The position numbers and the translations under genes are program-made. A stretch of 64,000 bases of DNA from contig CP073214.1 in the NCBI GenBank assembly GCA_020342235.1, positions 372,001 through 436,000 on the forward strand. Reading direction: 5' to 3'. The notes beneath the pieces were generated by a model. The model made no database searches. It saw only the letters and a list, made by a program, of their open reading frames with translations, and was not told the DNA's origin. Positions within the stretch are counted from its first letter, which is position 1. Each line of letters begins with the position of its first letter. This stretch comes from Saccharomycopsis phalli. Lineage: Eukaryota; Ascomycota; Saccharomycetes; Ascoideales; Saccharomycopsidaceae. Shown piece after piece: positions 46,471 to 55,996 of this stretch.

Positions 46471-47553
46471 ATGGGTGTCCAAGATGTTTTAACTAGAAAG
46501 ACTGGTGTCATTGTTGGTGACGATGTCCGTAAATTGTTTGAATATGCCAGAGAGCACAAGTTTGCTATCCCAGCCATCAACGTCACTTCCTCTTCCACCG
46601 TTGTTGCTGCTCTTGAGGCTGCCAGAGACAGCAAATCTCCAATAATCCTCCAAACTTCCCAAGGTGGCGCTGCTTACTTCGCTGGTAAGGGTGTTGACAA
46701 CAAGGACCAAAAGGCTTCTATCGCTGGTGCCATTGCTGCCGCGCAATACATCAGATCTATTGCCCCAACATACGAGATCCCAGTTGTTCTCCACACCGAC
46801 CACTGTGCCAAGAAGCTCTTGCCATGGTTTGATGGTTTCTTGAAGGCTGACGAGGAGTACTTTGCCAAGCACGGTGAGCCATTGTTCTCTTCTCACATGA
46901 TTGACTTGTCTGCTGAGTCCGACGAGTACAACATTGAGACCACTGCCAAATACTTCAAGAGAGCTGCCAAGATGAACCAATGGCTCGAGATGGAGATTGG
47001 TATCACTGGTGGTGAGGAAGACGGTGTCAACAACGAGTCTGCTGACGCCTCGGCTTTGTACACCTCCCCAGAGACCGTTTTCAAGGTCTACGAGGCTCTT
47101 TCTCCAATTTCTCCAAACTTTTCCATTGCTGCTGCCTTTGGTAATGTCCACGGTGTCTACAAGCCAGGTAACGTTGTCTTGAGACCAGAGATCTTGGGCG
47201 AGCACCAAGCTTACGCCACCAAGCAAATCAAGAGCAAAACCGACAAGCCATTGTTCTTGGTCTTCCACGGTGGATCTGGATCTACTCAAAAGGAGTTTGA
47301 CACTGCTATCGCCAACGGTGTTGTCAAGGTCAACTTGGACACTGACTGTCAATTTGCCTACTTGTCTGGTATCAGAGACTACGTCTTGGCCAAGAAGGAC
47401 TACCTCATGACTGCCGTTGGTAACCCAGAAGGTGACGACAAGCCAAACAAGAAGTACTTTGACCCAAGAGTCTGGGTTAGAGAGGGTGAGAAGACCATGT
47501 CCAAGAGAATCACCGAAGCCTTGCAAATCTTCCACACCAAAGATCAATTATAG
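46471..47553 (+). CDS. FBA1: Class II fructose-bisphosphate aldolase
   Basis: 360 residues, full length. Catalytic/zinc region VVLHTDHCAKKLLPW (H108, D110, H111), QTSQGGAAYFAGKGVDN, NVHGVYKPGNV and FHGGSGSTQKEF are all present. It cleaves fructose-1,6-bisphosphate in cytosolic glycolysis and runs backwards in gluconeogenesis. Codon use is extremely biased (TTG, CTC or CTT for Leu, no CTG seen; AGA for Arg; CCA for Pro), as expected of an abundant protein. The ATG at 46471 gives MGVQDVLTRKTGVI, the family start. Confidence 0.98.
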   Translation: MGVQDVLTRKTGVIVGDDVRKLFEYAREHKFAIPAINVTSSSTVVAALEAARDSKSPIILQTSQGGAAYFAGKGVDNKDQKASIAGAIAAAQYIRSIAPTYEIPVVLHTDHCAKKLLPWFDGFLKADEEYFAKHGEPLFSSHMIDLSAESDEYNIETTAKYFKRAAKMNQWLEMEIGITGGEEDGVNNESADASALYTSPETVFKVYEALSPISPNFSIAAAFGNVHGVYKPGNVVLRPEILGEHQAYATKQIKSKTDKPLFLVFHGGSGSTQKEFDTAIANGVVKVNLDTDCQFAYLSGIRDYVLAKKDYLMTAVGNPEGDDKPNKKYFDPRVWVREGEKTMSKRITEALQIFHTKDQL

Positions 47554-47744
47554 TCTGACAAACAATAATACATGACCTGTATGTATCTCCTCTGTTGTAC
47601 CCTTTTCTCTCCGTACGGTCTCTCCTGAATTGTAATGTGCGTCTCGCCGCATACCTTGAACTTCCATGATCTTCCTCCCCACCCGGGACAGTTGGTGGTA
47701 CTACTTTTTTTTTTAGTTTTTCTCTCTACCCAAGCGTATTGACA

Positions 47745-48777
47745 ATGACCGAATCGTATTTGAAGAGTATTGATCTTGCAAAAAAGACCATCTTAGAGAA
47801 ACTCACGCCTTTGACGAACAAACCAAGAGTGTTGATTATTTGTGGCTCGGGGTTGGGCAGTATTGCTGATAAGATCGATCAGTCTACCTCCATCACGATA
47901 GACTACAAGCAGATCCCGGGGTTCAAGGTCTCGACCGGTGAGTACTATTACATGTGTCTAGTGCCGACGATACTTGATTATAATTGGTGGTACTAGATCC
48001 TTGTGTTACGCTAGGCTTACTGACTACTAGTTCCTGGTCATGTGGGGAAGTTGGTGTTTGGTACCATTGGTGCAAACAAGGTGCCAATCATGTGTATGGT
48101 TGGACGATTACAGTGAGTGGGTTTTGAATTCATGTGAAGACACTAACGTTAGCTTTTATGAAGGATACGAGTTTAGTGAGACAAACTTTCCCATTAGAGT
48201 GGCAGCCACCCTTGGTGTCAGCACTGTGATTGCAACCAATGCTGCTGGTGGAATAAACCAGTCATTCAAGGTGGGAGATTTGATGATAATCGACGATCAC
48301 ATCAACTTCCCGGGCCTTGCAGGGTTCCATCCATTGCGGGGTCCGAACTTGGACGAGTTTGGGCCACGGTTTCAACCTCTTTCCGACGCCTACGACTTGG
48401 AATTGAGAAAGCTCTTTTTTAAAAAGAAGCACGAGTTGAAAATCAAAAGAAGCATTCATGAAGGCACCTATATTTTTGTCGCAGGCCCAACCTTTGAGTC
48501 GCGTGCCGAAGTCAGAATGATCAGAGCCATTGGCGGAGACGCTGTGGGAATGAGCACCGTCCCTGAGGTCATTGTGGCCCGCCACTGTGGATTGCGGGTT
48601 CTTGCCTTGAGTTTGATCACCAATGAAGGTGTAGGAGACAAGCCGGCCAGTGCCTTTGATTCGAACCCAGTGGCTCTTGACGAAGGAATAGCCAGCCATG
48701 ATGAGGTGTTGGAGTATGCCAACGAGGCATCATCAGATGTTCAGAATTTGGTCGTAGAGGTCGTTAATGAGTTGTAA
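47745..48777 (+). CDS. PNP1: Purine nucleoside phosphorylase (three exons)
   Basis: The exons are 47745-47937, 48031-48112 and 48153-48777, giving 299 residues. Introns are 93 nt (GTGAGT, TACTGAC branch, ACTAG) and 40 nt (GTGAGT, ACTAAC, GTTAG). Splicing yields VSTVPGHVGKLVFGTIGANK and VGRLHFYEGYEF. CGSGLGSIAD (phosphate loop), TNAAGGINQSF, AGPTFESRAEVRM, GMSTVPEVIVARHCG and LITNEG are the PNP signatures. It splits inosine and guanosine to base plus ribose-1-phosphate for salvage. The purine link to the nearby FCY2-type permease is thematic only. Confidence 0.94.
48113..48152 (+). other. PNP1 intron 2
   Basis: At 40 nt, the shortest intron in the window. GTGAGT donor, ACTAAC branch and GTTAG acceptor. 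It splits the His codon of GRLH. Confidence 0.88.
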
Positions 48778-48937
48778 GACTGCCAATATACGCAATAGAC
48801 ACTAGCCCGTTGCCACGGCTCGGCATGGTAATAAAGTAAATGTTTAATACACCAACTTCAGTTTATACGATGCATTATATAATTACAACAGTACGCTACC
48901 GACTAATTGGCTTGGCGGGTCTCATGGAGGCGCTACA

Positions 48938-48943
48938 CACGTG
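48938..48943. promoter_or_regulatory. CACGTG site, 65 nt before HRD3
   Basis: CACACGTGACAT in the 231-nt PNP1-HRD3 gap. Confidence 0.45.
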
Positions 48944-49008
48944 ACATTTTTGTCACCTAATCATACGCATTGATCTGTTGGTCCATTAGTTGAGTTGCGG
49001 CCAAAGTC

Positions 49009-51519
49009 ATGTATCTAAAGCGACTATTGGGTGTTTTTATTATATTACCCTTTTGCATAGCAGACATTGTTTCAGATGGACAGGTACCTTCACAGTCTAA
49101 TGCCGGCTCCTTTTACCTGAGCGCAGTGGAGCTTCTTCGTACGATTCCCACGTTAACACCAAAGGAGAGAAACATGGCTGTTTCGCATAAATACGAAATC
49201 GTCGATGATATACAAATCAAAATCCCCAAGGGATACTTGGAGCGCGAGGTAGATTCGAATCGGGCTAAGCTGGAGAATCCTTTATACAAGGAAGTGAAAG
49301 ACTACCTTGACAGGGCAGTAGCCTTGAATCACTCGGAGAGCGCCTTCCTTCTCGGAGAAATACACATGTACGGTAATTATAGTTTCCCGCGAGTTCCACA
49401 GTTGGCACTCGAATATTACAAAAAGTGTGCCGAGATCTCTGGCAATGCCACTGCGCAATTCATGGTTGGGTTTCTATACGCCTCTGGGTTGCTTGGACAG
49501 GCACCTGCAAATCAGCCAATGGCCAACTTATACTTCAGCACTGCTGCAGAGTCATTGGAGCCAAGAGCATTGATGGCTCTTGCGTATCGATATTTCAAAG
49601 GTATAGCCACTGAAAGGAACGAAGGGACGGCATTGTACTACTACTCATTGCTAGCGAAGATTCTCTATGATAACCATGTGGCCCCAATCCTTCCGTTTGG
49701 AGGGCCTCACTTGGAGTCGTTTGCAGTGAGAATCAATGACTTTAATACATTTGACTTTCTCAACTCAGAGAATCGACATGTCCACTCAAACCCCAGAAGT
49801 GGCCGCTACAATAACTTGAACAACAACAACGGGGTTTTTGAGTCGCCCAACTCTGTCCAGCGAACCATTTTGAACTTGCTAGACCAGTCGATGCTTAACG
49901 AGCTCGATTTGGACGACAGTAAATACTGGTATGCAAAGTGCTATTATCAGGCCCGGGTCTTTTACGAGGGCGACTATTTAAACAGACGGAACTACACAAA
50001 GGCCTTCAATTACGCGTACAAGTGTGCGCTCACAGGAACGGAATTGAACCCAAATGTCTTCAAGGTAGACTCGAAGGAGTTGAGTAGTGCATTGTTGAGC
50101 TCGTTGGACATTCACTACATTGGAAAGTGTATATCCATGTTGGGCCACTTGTATTTCGCCGGGGAAGGAGTGGAGCAGTCGTACAAGGAGGCATACAAGT
50201 GGTTTAGAAAAAACTACAAAACCGGACTCAGTCCCGAAGGTCTTGTGGACATGGGCATGATTCACGAATTTGGAATCTTGGGAATAGTACCCCGCAACCT
50301 TGAGATCGCCGAGAGCTTCTACAAAGCAGCTACAAAACGGGGGTTCTATGCTAGAGCATATTATCATTGGGGGAGACTATTGTTACAGGCCCGCCAGCCA
50401 ATGTTTGCCCCGACTATCGATATTAAAAACGGCACCTCAAGCCCCGAGAAACAGGAAAATCCGTATGCCAACTTCAAGAGCGATTTGACTGTGAGGGATA
50501 TTATCACGATATTTGAGCATGCTGCTATAGGGGGCGATGTTGCAGCACTATACCAGTTGGCCCAATTGTATGAGCTGGGACTTGCGTATGCGTCAAATGC
50601 CGAAATAGTTGATCTATACAAGAACTTTGTTGAAAAACTAGAGCAATTTATAAGTCCGCTTGAATGGAATCTTCAGAGCGTGCTTTTGAACGACTACAGC
50701 GGAGCATTGATTGGCTACTCCATTGCCTCGGAGCAAGGATTTGAAACAGCACAGTCGTCGGCTGCTTTTCTATTATACCAAACCCCCTCAAAGACCTTTG
50801 GCGTACCTGATATTTCCCCCCAACGGGCGCTCCAAGCAAGCAATTATCTCACAAAATCTTCAAAGCAACACAATGTTGACTCTACCGTGATATTGGGCGA
50901 CATGTACTACTACAACCTAATTGAAATACCAGACGCAAACCAGACGGAATCGGCAAAGCGAAACTTTGCCAAGGCCTCTGCCTGCTACCAATTGGCATCG
51001 CACAAGCACTCGTCGCAAGCAAACTGGAACCTTGGATATATGTATGAACACGGTATTGGTGTGCAAAAAGACTTCCACTTGGCCAAGCGTTACTATGACT
51101 TGGCGCTTTCGAACCATCCGAACTCGTACTTGCCGGTGAAGTTGTCCTTGATTGGACTTTCCATCAGGGTACGATTGTATCGACTCTTCGGATGGGCTGC
51201 CATGGCAGAAGTTGTGTCTGAGGAGCCACGAAAGAAGCACACGTTGAAGGATTGGTGGAATATGATTGTGAATCTCCGAGGCCAGTCTGGCCTGCAGACT
51301 GAAATAAAGGAACAAGAACCAATAAACGGCGAGGACAACGACAATATGCTAATTACCGCTGAGGAGTATATTCTCATGGCTGCATTTGTTGTCTTTTTGG
51401 TTACAGTGTACGGGACCCAGTGGCTCATTAGACGTTTCCGACGAGCAAATGAGGCCAATGGGGAAAACCCACCGGTACCACAGCAGAACTTTGCGTTCTT
51501 CATGATGGTGCCAATCTAA
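49009..51519 (+). CDS. HRD3: ERAD ubiquitin-ligase subunit Hrd3/SEL1L
   Basis: 836 residues (833 in S. cerevisiae Hrd3). A signal peptide (MYLKRLLGVFIILPFCIAD) leads into a lumenal region built of Sel1-like repeats, for example QLALEYYKKCAEISGNATAQ, LGHLYFAGEGVEQSYKEAYK and WNLGYMYEHGIGVQKDFHLA. Several NxS/T glycosylation sites are present. A single membrane helix near the C-terminus (ILMAAFVVFLVTVYG, about 790-810) precedes a basic cytosolic tail. Hrd3 gathers misfolded lumenal proteins with Yos9 and stabilises the Hrd1 ligase. Only one ATG fits the signal peptide. Confidence 0.94.
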   Translation: MYLKRLLGVFIILPFCIADIVSDGQVPSQSNAGSFYLSAVELLRTIPTLTPKERNMAVSHKYEIVDDIQIKIPKGYLEREVDSNRAKLENPLYKEVKDYLDRAVALNHSESAFLLGEIHMYGNYSFPRVPQLALEYYKKCAEISGNATAQFMVGFLYASGLLGQAPANQPMANLYFSTAAESLEPRALMALAYRYFKGIATERNEGTALYYYSLLAKILYDNHVAPILPFGGPHLESFAVRINDFNTFDFLNSENRHVHSNPRSGRYNNLNNNNGVFESPNSVQRTILNLLDQSMLNELDLDDSKYWYAKCYYQARVFYEGDYLNRRNYTKAFNYAYKCALTGTELNPNVFKVDSKELSSALLSSLDIHYIGKCISMLGHLYFAGEGVEQSYKEAYKWFRKNYKTGLSPEGLVDMGMIHEFGILGIVPRNLEIAESFYKAATKRGFYARAYYHWGRLLLQARQPMFAPTIDIKNGTSSPEKQENPYANFKSDLTVRDIITIFEHAAIGGDVAALYQLAQLYELGLAYASNAEIVDLYKNFVEKLEQFISPLEWNLQSVLLNDYSGALIGYSIASEQGFETAQSSAAFLLYQTPSKTFGVPDISPQRALQASNYLTKSSKQHNVDSTVILGDMYYYNLIEIPDANQTESAKRNFAKASACYQLASHKHSSQANWNLGYMYEHGIGVQKDFHLAKRYYDLALSNHPNSYLPVKLSLIGLSIRVRLYRLFGWAAMAEVVSEEPRKKHTLKDWWNMIVNLRGQSGLQTEIKEQEPINGEDNDNMLITAEEYILMAAFVVFLVTVYGTQWLIRRFRRANEANGENPPVPQQNFAFFMMVPI

Positions 51520-51584
51520 TTGTTCATATATAGGCCGTATGACTCTACTAGTAAGGTTTCAAATCGATACATAACTTAAATACA

Positions 51585-52650
51585 CTATTGATCCACATCA
51601 CCCGCAGACTCCCAGTCACCGTTTAAGTCTTCCTTCCAGAGCGTAATTTTGTTGTCCGCGCTGGAAACAGCCAAAATATTACCCGATAGCGACCAGCTCA
51701 CCTTCCAGGTGACCTCTGGGAACGCCTCTTTGGTCAAGTACTGCTTCTTCCATGGACCCTGGTTATTGTCCTGGGTCCAAATAATCACAGTCTTGTCCAA
51801 CGACGCAGACGCAACATACGACTTGAATAGCACAGACGGAGACCAGGCCACGTCTCTAACCCAGTCAGAATGTCCCTCTAACGAAGCCTCTTCAGTCGCC
51901 TTGCCGGTGGTCAGGTTGTAACCCCAGATCTTGACCAAATTGTCGCTGCCACCAGTGACAAATCTTTTCAAGGAATCGGCAGATTCGCCAGACTTGGTCG
52001 TGTCTATTGGTGCCCAGGAAACAGAGTTGACTCCCGCCTCGTGTGCGCTGAAATCAACTGAGTGGGTCTGGCCGTCGTCCTTGACTTCAAAGATCGAGAC
52101 CTTACCGTCTGAGGAACCGCACAATAAAAGCGCACCATACTCATGTGGAGCCCACTCTACGCTATTGACCGAAGCCTTGTGAACTGTGTGCTCGAGAATG
52201 GACTTCCACTTGCCATTCTCTTCTCTCCATATCAAGACTTTTCCGTCATATGAGGCAGAGGCAATGATTATTCCAAACTTTGGGTGTGCCCAACTAACCT
52301 GCCAGACAGCACCATCGTGTCCCTTTAAGGACTCTAATAAGCGGTGGTTTTCGCCATCAACCTCGAAAATTTTAACTGTGTTATCGGAAGAGCACGTTGC
52401 CAATCTTTTACCATAGTAGTCCAAGGCTGCGTCATGCTGTGCTGTTAGTAAAATACTTATATACCAACCAGAATAAATCTTCCAGAGATAATGCCATGTT
52501 CCACCCAGATCAATACATATCAGAATGCAGCCTTATTCATACAGATCTATTGTATTCACACTTACAATTGTCTCATGAGAATTCGTAATTACAGTCTAAT
52601 AGTTAGCTTAACAATATTATTTCGTCTAATATTTCAACACCACTCACCAT
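51585..52650 (-). CDS. SEC13: COPII/nuclear-pore/SEACAT beta-propeller Sec13 (three exons)
   Basis: The exons are 52648-52650 (ATG only), 52566-52595 and 51585-52436, giving 294 residues (297 in S. cerevisiae). Introns are 52 nt (GTGAGT...GCTAACTATTAG) and 129 nt (GTAAGT...TACTAACAGCACAG). The product starts [20 protein letters not shown] and continues with six WD-type blades such as [33 protein letters not shown] and [14 protein letters not shown]. Sec13 forms the COPII outer coat with Sec31 and also serves in the nuclear pore and SEA complex. Without both introns the conserved N-terminal blade strand is lost. Confidence 0.95.
52596..52647 (-). other. SEC13 intron 1, directly after the start codon
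   Basis: 52 nt, GTGAGT donor touching the ATG, GCTAAC branch, CTATTAG acceptor. Confidence 0.85.
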
Positions 52651-52830
52651 TTTAAAACTTGGTACTGTCACTGATGTTCTGGACTATTTCAACGTAATTT
52701 AACACGATACTCAAAAGGCATTACCCGGAAGAAATCATCTCGGGGCTGACAAGCTAAATAGGGCTCCTACAAATCAATGGTATATACAAAAACACGCATT
52801 ATCTTAATAGCAGCTATTGCATTATAAAAA

Positions 52831-54215
52831 TTATTCAGCCTCTAATTCATCTTCGGCGTCAGGATCTCTTTGCTTGACCTCAAAAGGCTTGTTCAAGATT
52901 CTTTCATAGATATCCTTGATATCATCAGTGGTGGTTTCAAAATGCGAACTGGCATCATATGATTTCGAAATGTAAACATTGTCTGACTTGCCATCCTCCT
53001 TTGGAACGTGTAAATCGGTAATAGACATGAGAACATCAACCGTCTTACCCAACAAATCAAAGGCTGGCTTGAGCTCCACGTGTGGATTGTCGGTTTCAAT
53101 GATAGTAGAAACAATTGCCAAGTAGTATGGCTTTGGAACAACATTGTGGCCATACGAGACAACTGCAACGTAAATATCATTTTTACGACCAACTTGACTT
53201 TGTGGAATGATGATTTGCAAAGAGTCGGCCTCTGGAACAGACTCAATTGGGTGGTCCAAAATGCAAATGGCTCGAATGACTCTTTGCCCAGTCTTCTTGG
53301 TCTTTTCTGGGACATAGGTAGGGTCGGCAATACAAATAGGAGCCTTGGCAACACCGGACGCAGTCTTGATACCTTCAAACTTTCCATCCTTGTCATAAAG
53401 AATCTCTTCAACAGGAGTCTCCAACATGTAAGTACACCCATGAATGGCAGCTAATCTGGCAAACCCTTGAGGCAATTCACCCAATCCATACAATGGATAG
53501 ATGTAAGGAGATTTGCCATATCGCGCAACAGACTGAACATATAAGAGAATACGGTCATAGGTTGGTCTTGCGACTTTTTCCAAGTAACCATCGTCAGAAT
53601 AAAGAGCCATTGCGTGGCCAATAAAGTCTTGGGTGCCAGAATCCAAGCCAAATTTATAATAAACTTCGCTCATTGTGTTCTTGTCCAAGTCCAATCCTTG
53701 GTGGGTAGAGACTTCGTCCTCCTTGTAGTTGGCAATGAATTCCAAGAATTTCTTCATTCTTCTCTTCTCAAAGATCCCCATCAATGAAGATCTAATGGCC
53801 TCGTACTCATTAGCAGGAACCTTGTGGATCTTTCCACTTCTGTAGACGTAAGACGCAGAAATTTGCTTAAACTGAACGTAGCGAACAACATTAGTGTGAA
53901 CCAAGATGTTAGTCAACACACCATTGGCCATGAGGAACTTAGGGATCAAGTCCACCAACCAGTCACGGTCTCTACCAAGACTCTCATCTCTTGGGGCATT
54001 TCTAAACTTCTCAAATAATTGAGTAAGGTTAAGAGATGCAGACTCGCCACCGTAGAACTTCTCCCTATCAATGTTCAATACCTTCTTGCCCTCCTTAGCA
54101 AGAAGACCTGAAAGTGCACATTCAGTTAATCCAGTGCCTAAAAAATTAGTATTGAGTTTAATTTAAAATATCAAAGTTGCATACCAAGCACAATAACATC
54201 ATAGTTCTCATCCAT
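52831..54215 (-). CDS. GDI1: Rab GDP-dissociation inhibitor (two exons)
   Basis: The exons are 54185-54215 and 52831-54137, giving 445 residues (451 in S. cerevisiae). The 47-nt intron has a GTATGC donor and an ATACTAATTTTTTAG end. The first exon MDENYDVIVLG joins TGLTECALSG to rebuild the dinucleotide-like fold. NIDREKFYGGESASLNLTQLF and SGKIHKVPANEYEAIRSSLM (Rab-binding platform), YGKSPYIYPLYGLGELPQGF and RAICILDHPI are family signatures. Gdi1 extracts GDP-bound Rab GTPases such as Sec4 and Ypt1 from membranes. No in-frame CTG codon was found in its 446 codons. Confidence 0.96.
54138..54184 (-). other. GDI1 intron
   Basis: 47 nt, phase 1, splitting the Gly codon of VLGTGLTE. Confidence 0.88.
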
Positions 54216-54341
54216 TTTAAAAAAGTATTGATTGAAGTCCCTATGTAATTAATGGTTTATGCCAGATAATACTGTTTGCTACAGGTACGGGTAACACATA
54301 TCTCATCGAATCAGTTTGGTATCCACTACTAAGCGTGTAGT

Positions 54342-54878
54342 CTATATTTCCGCGTCATCACCCGGTTTAATAACTAAAAGATCTTCGTTGTCCATGGCAA
54401 AGGCCATCTCAGACCCTTCTCCAATATTTAATTCACTCAATTTTGTACTATCACGCAGATTATCAATTGCCGTAAAGTTTGTACCGTAAGCATTGGACTT
54501 GTCAATTGGCATCCCCAAAATAATCTCGTTGATGTTTTTTATTAGATTTCCTTTCAACTTTCTCACTTGGGTTTTGCTCGTAGAATTAGTCTCCGAATCT
54601 TCACTATCAGAAGCAAACGAAGTCGATGGGATCTCGATATCCTCTATTGTAGCATCATTATCAAGATCATAGAGTGACAGTAGCCCACCTGTTTCATTTA
54701 TCATTGTCATAATATCTTCCTTAAGCTGTAAAAGTGTTGCGTCCAGATCAATAAGTATTGTCAATATCTGTCTTCCGCGCTTCAAAGAGACGCGAATTGG
54801 CTGCCCAATTTTCCTAGACTTAGGTGGCAAACATTAGTTAAAAACTTTAATTACGCTAAAGTATCACCTACTCACCAT
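54342..54878 (-). CDS. Unrecognised small protein, ATG-only first exon
   Basis: I propose exons 54876-54878 (ATG) and 54342-54818, giving 159 residues. The 57-nt intron has a GTGAGT donor, a TTAACTAAT branch and CCTAAG. The product opens MSRKIGQPIRVSLKRGRQIL, then TILIDLDATLLQLKEDIMTM. An alternating-strand start followed by a helix resembles a ubiquitin-like beta-grasp. An acidic Ser/Thr-rich middle (ASDSEDSETNSTSK) and a second folded part (LGMPIDKSNAYGTNF, KLSELNIGEGSEMAFAMDNE) follow. The family is not recognised. The reading frame has no usable ATG without the intron. Confidence 0.65.
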
Positions 54879-54993
54879 TGTTGATATCACTCGTTGTTGT
54901 ACTTTGGGCAATAATCAATTACGAAAAATAGAAAAAATGAATTTTGAAGTTGTTCTTTAAATACATAACCGAAAAAATTCGTTGTGTGCTCCG

Positions 54994-55076
54994 TCCTTAT
55001 TAGCTCAGTTGGTAGAGCGTTCGGCTTTTAGAAATAAGGAACCGAAATGTCCAGGGTTCGAGCCCCTGATGAGGAG
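54994..55076 (+). tRNA. tRNA-Lys (anticodon UUU) with a 10-nt intron
   Basis: The acceptor TCCTTAT pairs with ATGAGGA and is followed by discriminator G at 55076. Box A is TAGCTCAGTTGG; box B is GGTTCGAGCCC. The anticodon stem is TTCGG/CCGAA with TTT at 55027-55029. The intron at 55031-55040 (GAAATAAGGA) sits one base 3' of the anticodon, the canonical site. The body is nearly identical to S. cerevisiae tRNA-Lys(UUU), which also has an intron, though a longer one. A T7 run right after the gene acts as the Pol III terminator. Confidence 0.95.
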
Positions 55077-55083
55077 TTTTTTT
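55077..55083 (+). terminator. Pol III terminator of tRNA-Lys
   Basis: Seven consecutive T immediately 3' of the discriminator base. Confidence 0.85.
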
Positions 55084-55690
55084 GCTGGATTTCATTTGAT
55101 TTTCCTATTATGTGGTAAACGGCGATATTGAACGTGGCGATGTGCAACGCCAAGAAATTAATATTTCTTAATTGAGTAAATTATTATCTTTTTTTTTTTT
55201 ATCTTTGTAACATCTTCTGTATATTTTAATCAAAGTATGGTTTTAATGTGACTGTAGCTCAAAATGCATTTTTAAAATTCCAGACCGTAATGTTGTTAGT
55301 GTCCTTGGGAACAAAATTTGACGTTATCATAATAATGTAGTGCTTTATTTTACCAGGGACAAGTAATTAATTATTTTCATATGGATTATTGAATTTCTAT
55401 TCAATGGTAACTAATAATACAGCCCAAATTAATCAGTGAGGTGTGTGCTCATCAGCAAGCAAAACCAATTTCAAGGATTCAAATGAACAGAACGTGGTGA
55501 CCCCTTTTCATCATATTATGAAAATCATTACTGTACTAGGATAATGTCAAATGAATAATGTAAACTATTTTCCACATTTGCAAGATGTGCCGTAGATAGC
55601 CTGCATAACTCCATCATGTACAGGCATTGCCTTACGGTTAAAAACTATATAAATATCATGATACACTTGAATAAACACACACAATCAAAC
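55084..55690. other. Intergenic region between tRNA-Lys and the secreted-protein gene
   Basis: About 600 nt, strongly AT-rich, with a T-tract near 55190. A TATAAATA near 55646-55653 lies about 40 nt before the ATG at 55691. No other gene is seen. Confidence 0.45.
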
Positions 55691-55996
55691 ATGCAATTAA
55701 AAACAATTACTTTATTAGCTTCTTATACTATTGCCGTTTCTGCTATTCCAGTCGAAAAAAGAGAAGTGATGCCATTAAGAAACGATACAGCAGTAATAGT
55801 TGTACCAGAACAGTATCTAGAAACCATTGTTGACTTCCTAAAATCTAAAAATCAATCTGTGGTATATCTCCAGCAGAACGGCCAGCCGGTAATGAGCAGC
55901 TCTGAAGACATCCAAAACAAGAGTTTCTCTTCCGTGTGGAATAAAATCTCGCCTATTTTGTCCACCGTCGGTACTATTGTTGCTGCATTCATTTAA
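55691..55996 (+). CDS. Small secreted protein with a Kex2-type site, function unknown
   Basis: 101 residues from the ATG at 55691. A signal peptide (MQLKTITLLASYTIAVSAIP) is followed at once by VEKR|EV, a dibasic Kex2 processing site. The mature part is about 75 residues, with NDTAVIVVPEQYLETIVDFL, one NxT and two possible further glycosylation sites, and no cysteine. It ends in a hydrophobic stretch (ISPILSTVGTIVAAFI) that could be a GPI signal, a membrane tail or an amphipathic peptide. It is flanked by large AT-rich gaps. The frame extends upstream to 55616, but the signal peptide marks this start. I do not recognise a family. Confidence 0.65.
   Translation: MQLKTITLLASYTIAVSAIPVEKREVMPLRNDTAVIVVPEQYLETIVDFLKSKNQSVVYLQQNGQPVMSSSEDIQNKSFSSVWNKISPILSTVGTIVAAFI

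Noticed and set aside
46489-47547. A 352-codon open frame antisense to FBA1
   Set aside because: It lies wholly inside FBA1 in the register that mirrors its codons. Extreme codon bias keeps that register free of stops. The translated product has no recognisable features.
47941-47996. Read-through of PNP1 exon 1 as a separate short protein
   Set aside because: The read-through residues are not conserved, while splicing at 47938 restores the PNP core exactly.
48262-48699. 145-codon antisense frame in PNP1 exon 3
   Set aside because: Fully inside a well-supported gene and without recognisable sequence.
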